Shown piece after piece: positions 60,800-64,000 of a DNA stretch of 64,000 nucleotides. The DNA lies in assembly GCF_013141725.1 (NCBI RefSeq), contig NZ_WHNZ01000039.1:270295-334294 (forward strand). Reading direction: 5' to 3'. This DNA comes from Paenibacillus planticolens (GTDB lineage: Bacteria; Bacillota; Bacilli; Paenibacillales; NBRC-103111). Positions within the stretch are counted from its first letter, which is position 1. The number at the start of each line of letters is the position of its first letter. Made by a program: the position numbers and the translations under genes. Below the pieces are notes generated by a model that did not search any database, was not told where the DNA came from, and saw nothing but the letters and a program-made list of their open reading frames with translations.

Positions 60800-63586
60800 T
60801 CAGCCCGTATTTCTCAGTCCGGCTGCAATTCCGTTAATCGTGAGCAGCACTTCACGCAGCAGAATCGCATCATCTTCATTGTTATCACGCAGTGCGCGAA
60901 GCTCTGTAAGCAGTTCGACCTGCATGTAGCTTAGCGGATCAACATATGGGTTGCGAAGACGGATAGACTCCTGAATAACAGGAACATTATCCAAAATCTC
61001 TTGCTGCCCTGTTATTTGCAAAATAATCGATGAAGTTAATTCATATTCTTCCCTAATGAGGTTGAAAATACGCTCTGCAATCGCCGATTCCTTCACAAGG
61101 TTCCCGTATTCCTTAGCAATTTGCAGATCTGCTTTGGCAAGCGCCATTTGCAAATTATCAATCATCGTACGGAAGAATGACCAATCTTCATACATTTCTT
61201 TTAAAATGTCTAGATTAGCTGCTTTCCCTTGGTAAAAGCTTTGCAGACCTGTACCCGCAGCGTACCACGCAGGAAGCAAATAACGCGTTTGCGTCCATGA
61301 GAATACCCATGGAATCGCGCGTAAATCTTCGAATCTGTCGCTATTTTTACGCTTGGATGGGCGTGAACCGATGTTCAGCTCGCCGATCTCAGGAAGCGGT
61401 GTGGACTCTCTGAAGAACGTTAAGAAGTCCTCGTCTCTGAAAATGAGATCCTGATACTTCGTCTGAGCTTGCTCCGAAATACCGCGCATAATAGTCTCCC
61501 ATTTGTCTTCTTGGGAAAGTCTTTGCGGAGAACGCGATAATTTGGATGCCGTAATCAACGCAAATGTAGCCTGCTCTAAGCTCCGGTAGGCAATCCCTTG
61601 TAAGGAATAACGGGAGGACAATACCTCACCTTGCTCCGTAATTTTAATGCCCCCGCCAAGCGTTTCAACCGGCTGAGCGAGGATACTGCGGTTGAGCGGC
61701 ATTCCGCCACGCCCCAACGCACCGCCGCGGCCATGGAAAAACTTCAGCTTCACGCCAAATTTTTTCGCAGCTTCGGTGATGTCCTGAAGCGCCATACGAA
61801 GCTCCCAGTTCGCTGTGATCACACCGCCGTCTTTGTTGCTATCCGAGTAGCCCAGCATGATTTCGTGCAACTGCGTAACCGGATCAAGACTGTCCCTGTA
61901 AGCAGGAATAGCTAACAATGTGCTCATAATACCAGGTGCCGCATGCAAATCGTCAATTGTTTCAAAAAGAGGCACCGATTGAAGCGTGCTCGTCACAGAG
62001 CCATCGCTCTCTTTGCGGTATAAGCCTGCTTCTTTCGCAAAAACAACAACCTCCAAAAGATCGCTAGCCCCCTGAGTCATACTAATAAGGTAGCTGTTTA
62101 TACAGTTGCGGCCAAACTCCTTTTGCGCTTGACCTACTGTACGATAAACGTCCAAGCATTCCTTCGTGCCTTCCGAGTAATCAAGATACGTTGAAGTGAT
62201 TGGTCTTGGATCATTCAGCACATCTGTTAGAAGAGAAATCTTCTCCTCTTCAGACAGTTTGCTGTAATCGCTGGTAATGCCCATTTTCGCCAAAATTTCC
62301 GTCATCGCTGATTCATGCTCTTTACTGTGCTGCCGGATATCCAGAGCAGCTAAGTGGAAGCCGAACAGTTCGACTTGACGGATCAGCTTCTTTATATATT
62401 TGTCTGCGACGTATTCTGCAAAATGCGATCTTAAACTGGAATCAATAATTTGCAAGTCATGAATAAATTCTTCTGGACTGTTATATTTTTGGCTTGTCGG
62501 CACATTAGGATTGCCTGTATTGTGGACCTTTTCGATCATATAGGTTGTTTTGATACGGTACGGCTCTTTCTCATTGCGCCAAACGTCCTGCACATTGCCA
62601 AGTGCGTCGCGATCGCTTTGGATGGAGTCCAATAAGGCATCGCTGACAGTCACAATGTTTTTGCTGAAGCTCATGTGCTCTAAAGTATCCTTTAGAACTT
62701 CTTCATACTTCTGCAGAGCCAATTGGCGGTGCAATCCTAATGTCTCCCAAGTTACATTCGCTTTAACTGAAGGGTTGCCATCCCGATCTCCGCCAATCCA
62801 TGATCCGAACTTCAAGAAAGACGGCACATGCCAAGTATCCTGCGGGTAATATTTATTTAAGCAGCGTTCCAGCTCATGATAAATCTCCGGCAATACATCG
62901 AACAAAGTTTCGTCAAAATAATACAATCCATTGCGAACCTCATCGATTACCGTCGGTTTGCGATCACGCAGCTCGTCCGTCTGCCACAGATTCAGAACCT
63001 CTCCAAGCAGTTTCTCGCGCAGTTGTTCACGCTCACGAGAAGTCAGCATCGGATTATCCAGCTTCATCATATCTTCTGAAATACGCAGATTAATATCAAG
63101 AACCGCTCTGCGCATAGCTTCCGTCGGATGTGCGGTCATCACAAGCTCCAAGGAAATCGCCTTAAGAATTTCTTGTACTTCCTCAAAAGGAACATGATTG
63201 TTTCTCAGTTCCTGTACGATACTTTCAATCGAACCAGGCTGTACGGATTCACCGGACGAACGCTCGTAATCTCTTTTGCGACGAATCCGATGATTCTGCT
63301 CGGCAATATTAACAAGCTGGAAGTAAATAGCGAAAGCCCGAATAACTTGATGACGAATTTCCGGATCTAGCGAAGAGATCGTGTTCTTAAATTCATCATA
63401 GATTTCGATAACATAGTGTGCTCTTAAAGACTTACTCATCTCACGAATTTTCTCAACAACATCAAGCAGATCTTTACCGCCCTGATGTACCAGAACTTCA
63501 CCTAGGATGTGGCCCAAGAAGCGTACGTCCCTGCGCAGCAGATTATTCGTTCCTTGCTTTTGTAGGCCCATTACATTCTCTAACAT
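60800..63586 (-). CDS. ppc: phosphoenolpyruvate carboxylase
   Basis: A 928-residue anaplerotic enzyme that carboxylates PEP to oxaloacetate. Catalytic motifs: VMTAHPTEAMRR (His), HEIMLGYSDSNKDGG and FHGRGGALGRGGMPL; also SWIGGDRDGNPSV and the C-terminal LRNTG required for activity. I chose ATG 63586, which has GGTGGAG just upstream; the ATG 15 bases earlier overlaps that site. The length is typical of bacterial Ppc. It is transcribed alone between two terminators. Confidence 0.97.
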   Translation of the reverse strand: MLENVMGLQKQGTNNLLRRDVRFLGHILGEVLVHQGGKDLLDVVEKIREMSKSLRAHYVIEIYDEFKNTISSLDPEIRHQVIRAFAIYFQLVNIAEQNHRIRRKRDYERSSGESVQPGSIESIVQELRNNHVPFEEVQEILKAISLELVMTAHPTEAMRRAVLDINLRISEDMMKLDNPMLTSREREQLREKLLGEVLNLWQTDELRDRKPTVIDEVRNGLYYFDETLFDVLPEIYHELERCLNKYYPQDTWHVPSFLKFGSWIGGDRDGNPSVKANVTWETLGLHRQLALQKYEEVLKDTLEHMSFSKNIVTVSDALLDSIQSDRDALGNVQDVWRNEKEPYRIKTTYMIEKVHNTGNPNVPTSQKYNSPEEFIHDLQIIDSSLRSHFAEYVADKYIKKLIRQVELFGFHLAALDIRQHSKEHESAMTEILAKMGITSDYSKLSEEEKISLLTDVLNDPRPITSTYLDYSEGTKECLDVYRTVGQAQKEFGRNCINSYLISMTQGASDLLEVVVFAKEAGLYRKESDGSVTSTLQSVPLFETIDDLHAAPGIMSTLLAIPAYRDSLDPVTQLHEIMLGYSDSNKDGGVITANWELRMALQDITEAAKKFGVKLKFFHGRGGALGRGGMPLNRSILAQPVETLGGGIKITEQGEVLSSRYSLQGIAYRSLEQATFALITASKLSRSPQRLSQEDKWETIMRGISEQAQTKYQDLIFRDEDFLTFFRESTPLPEIGELNIGSRPSKRKNSDRFEDLRAIPWVFSWTQTRYLLPAWYAAGTGLQSFYQGKAANLDILKEMYEDWSFFRTMIDNLQMALAKADLQIAKEYGNLVKESAIAERIFNLIREEYELTSSIILQITGQQEILDNVPVIQESIRLRNPYVDPLSYMQVELLTELRALRDNNEDDAILLREVLLTINGIAAGLRNTG

Positions 63587-63695
63587 AACTCTCCACCTCA
63601 TCTATTCACTATGTTGCATTAATGCTTCTCTCTATAAAAGCTAGACGTTACAAATATTTTACCACAACTCGCCCTTTGCACATAGTACTTAAAAT

Positions 63696-63718
63696 AAAAA
63701 AAGACCCTCGGAGGGTCT
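63696..63718 (-). terminator. second terminator after the tRNA pair
   Basis: Minus-strand AGACCCTC / GAGGGTCT with T7. Confidence 0.85.
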
Positions 63719-63790
63719 GGTAAATAATGTATACTGGTAATGGACACTTGTCCTTACTCACGAATAGTCTTCCGTTCCCTCCCGAACAAA

Positions 63791-63825
63791 CAAAAAAGAC
63801 CACCCGAAGGCGATCTCTTTTGTTT
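63791..63825 (-). terminator. terminator right after the tRNA-Gly gene
   Basis: Minus-strand AGATCGCC-TTCG-GGTGGTCT (two G-T pairs) followed by T6. Confidence 0.8.
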
Positions 63826-63827
63826 AA

Positions 63828-63898
63828 AGCGGGTGATGGGAATCGAACCCACGCTACCAGCTTGGAAGGCTGAAGTTCTACCATTGAACTACACCCGC
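63828..63898 (-). tRNA. tRNA-Gly (anticodon TCC)
   Basis: 71 bases on the minus strand. Acceptor GCGGGTG / CACCCGC with discriminator T, D arm GTTC...GAAC, anticodon stem closing the loop CTTCCAA (anticodon TCC), and T arm TGGGTTCGATTCCCA. CCA is not encoded. Confidence 0.95.
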
Positions 63899-63905
63899 GC
63901 GTATA

Positions 63906-63979
63906 TCGGGACGACACGATTTGAACATGCGACCCCCTGCTCCCAAAGCAGGTGCTCTACCAAGCTGAGCTACGTCCCG
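63906..63979 (-). tRNA. tRNA-Pro (anticodon TGG)
   Basis: 74 bases on the minus strand. Acceptor CGGGACG / CGTCCCG with discriminator A, D arm with AGCTCAGCTTGGTAGAGC, anticodon loop TTTGGGA between CCTGC and GCAGG (anticodon TGG), T arm with TTCAAAT. It lies 7 bases upstream of tRNA-Gly in one transcript. CCA is not encoded. Confidence 0.95.
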
Positions 63980-64000
63980 ATACGATGATAACTTATATAA

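Overview
The window looks like a chromosomal piece of a spore-forming Firmicute of the Paenibacillus/Cohnella type. The signs are a GerA-type germination receptor operon, a YjcZ-type sporulation microprotein, a glmS ribozyme, a SigW/RsiW pair, copper-amine-oxidase-like and SLH surface domains, strong AGGAGG-type ribosome binding sites with frequent GTG/TTG starts, and mid-range GC. I see no phage, no transposase and no CRISPR array.

Layout. 0-3.3 kb: the 3' part of a phosphodiester glycosidase gene, an ABC-F ATPase and a small DUF5658 membrane protein. 3.4-9 kb: a PhzF-family remnant, a large hybrid histidine kinase and a REC-EAL c-di-GMP protein on the minus strand, with an OmpR-type regulator diverging from them. 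9.2-11.3 kb: a diverged Ppx/GppA-like protein and an MDR oxidoreductase, followed by an intergenic repeat cluster. 11.6-13.3 kb: ribonuclease J. 13.4-23.6 kb: a long kdp potassium operon read leftward: structured leader, two unrecognised genes, a 28-aa membrane microprotein, kdpFABC, a tandem-duplicated KdpD sensor, a separate KdpD-like kinase, and kdpE. 24-25.8 kb: kimA. 26-30.4 kb: a TetR-controlled NAD(P)H oxidoreductase, then MFS transporter, old yellow enzyme and a second TetR. 30.5-36.6 kb: germination operon in the order A-B-C-C'-B'. 36.6-44.9 kb: a chemoreceptor, a GH110-like beta-helix protein and a sugar-binding lipoprotein, with a divergent YesM/YesN two-component pair. 44.9-52 kb: two small genes under a SigW-type promoter and a 1991-residue pectate lyase with FN3 and SLH modules. 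52-53.2 kb: a repeat-bearing intergenic region and a YjcZ-type microprotein. 53.3-60.6 kb: sigW-rsiW then cdaA-cdaR-glmM-glmS. 60.8-64 kb: ppc and two tRNA genes.

How it fits together. Two themes recur. The first is potassium and c-di-AMP: both potassium importers (KimA, KdpFABC) lie in the same window as the diadenylate cyclase CdaA and its partner CdaR, and in other Firmicutes c-di-AMP controls these importers. The kdp locus is unusual in having its KdpD input region duplicated and detached from the kinase, and in starting with an attenuator-like leader and unknown genes. The second is envelope stress: SigW-type promoters (TGAAAC-N16-CGTA, or one mismatch) precede sigW, rsiW and a distant two-gene unit, so part of a SigW regulon can be read directly. 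The pectate lyase, the sugar-binding lipoprotein, the GH110-like protein, YesM/YesN and cre-like sites suggest a plant-polysaccharide lifestyle. The two clusters of about 51-bp intergenic repeats, 41 kb apart, are the clearest structure not explained by genes.
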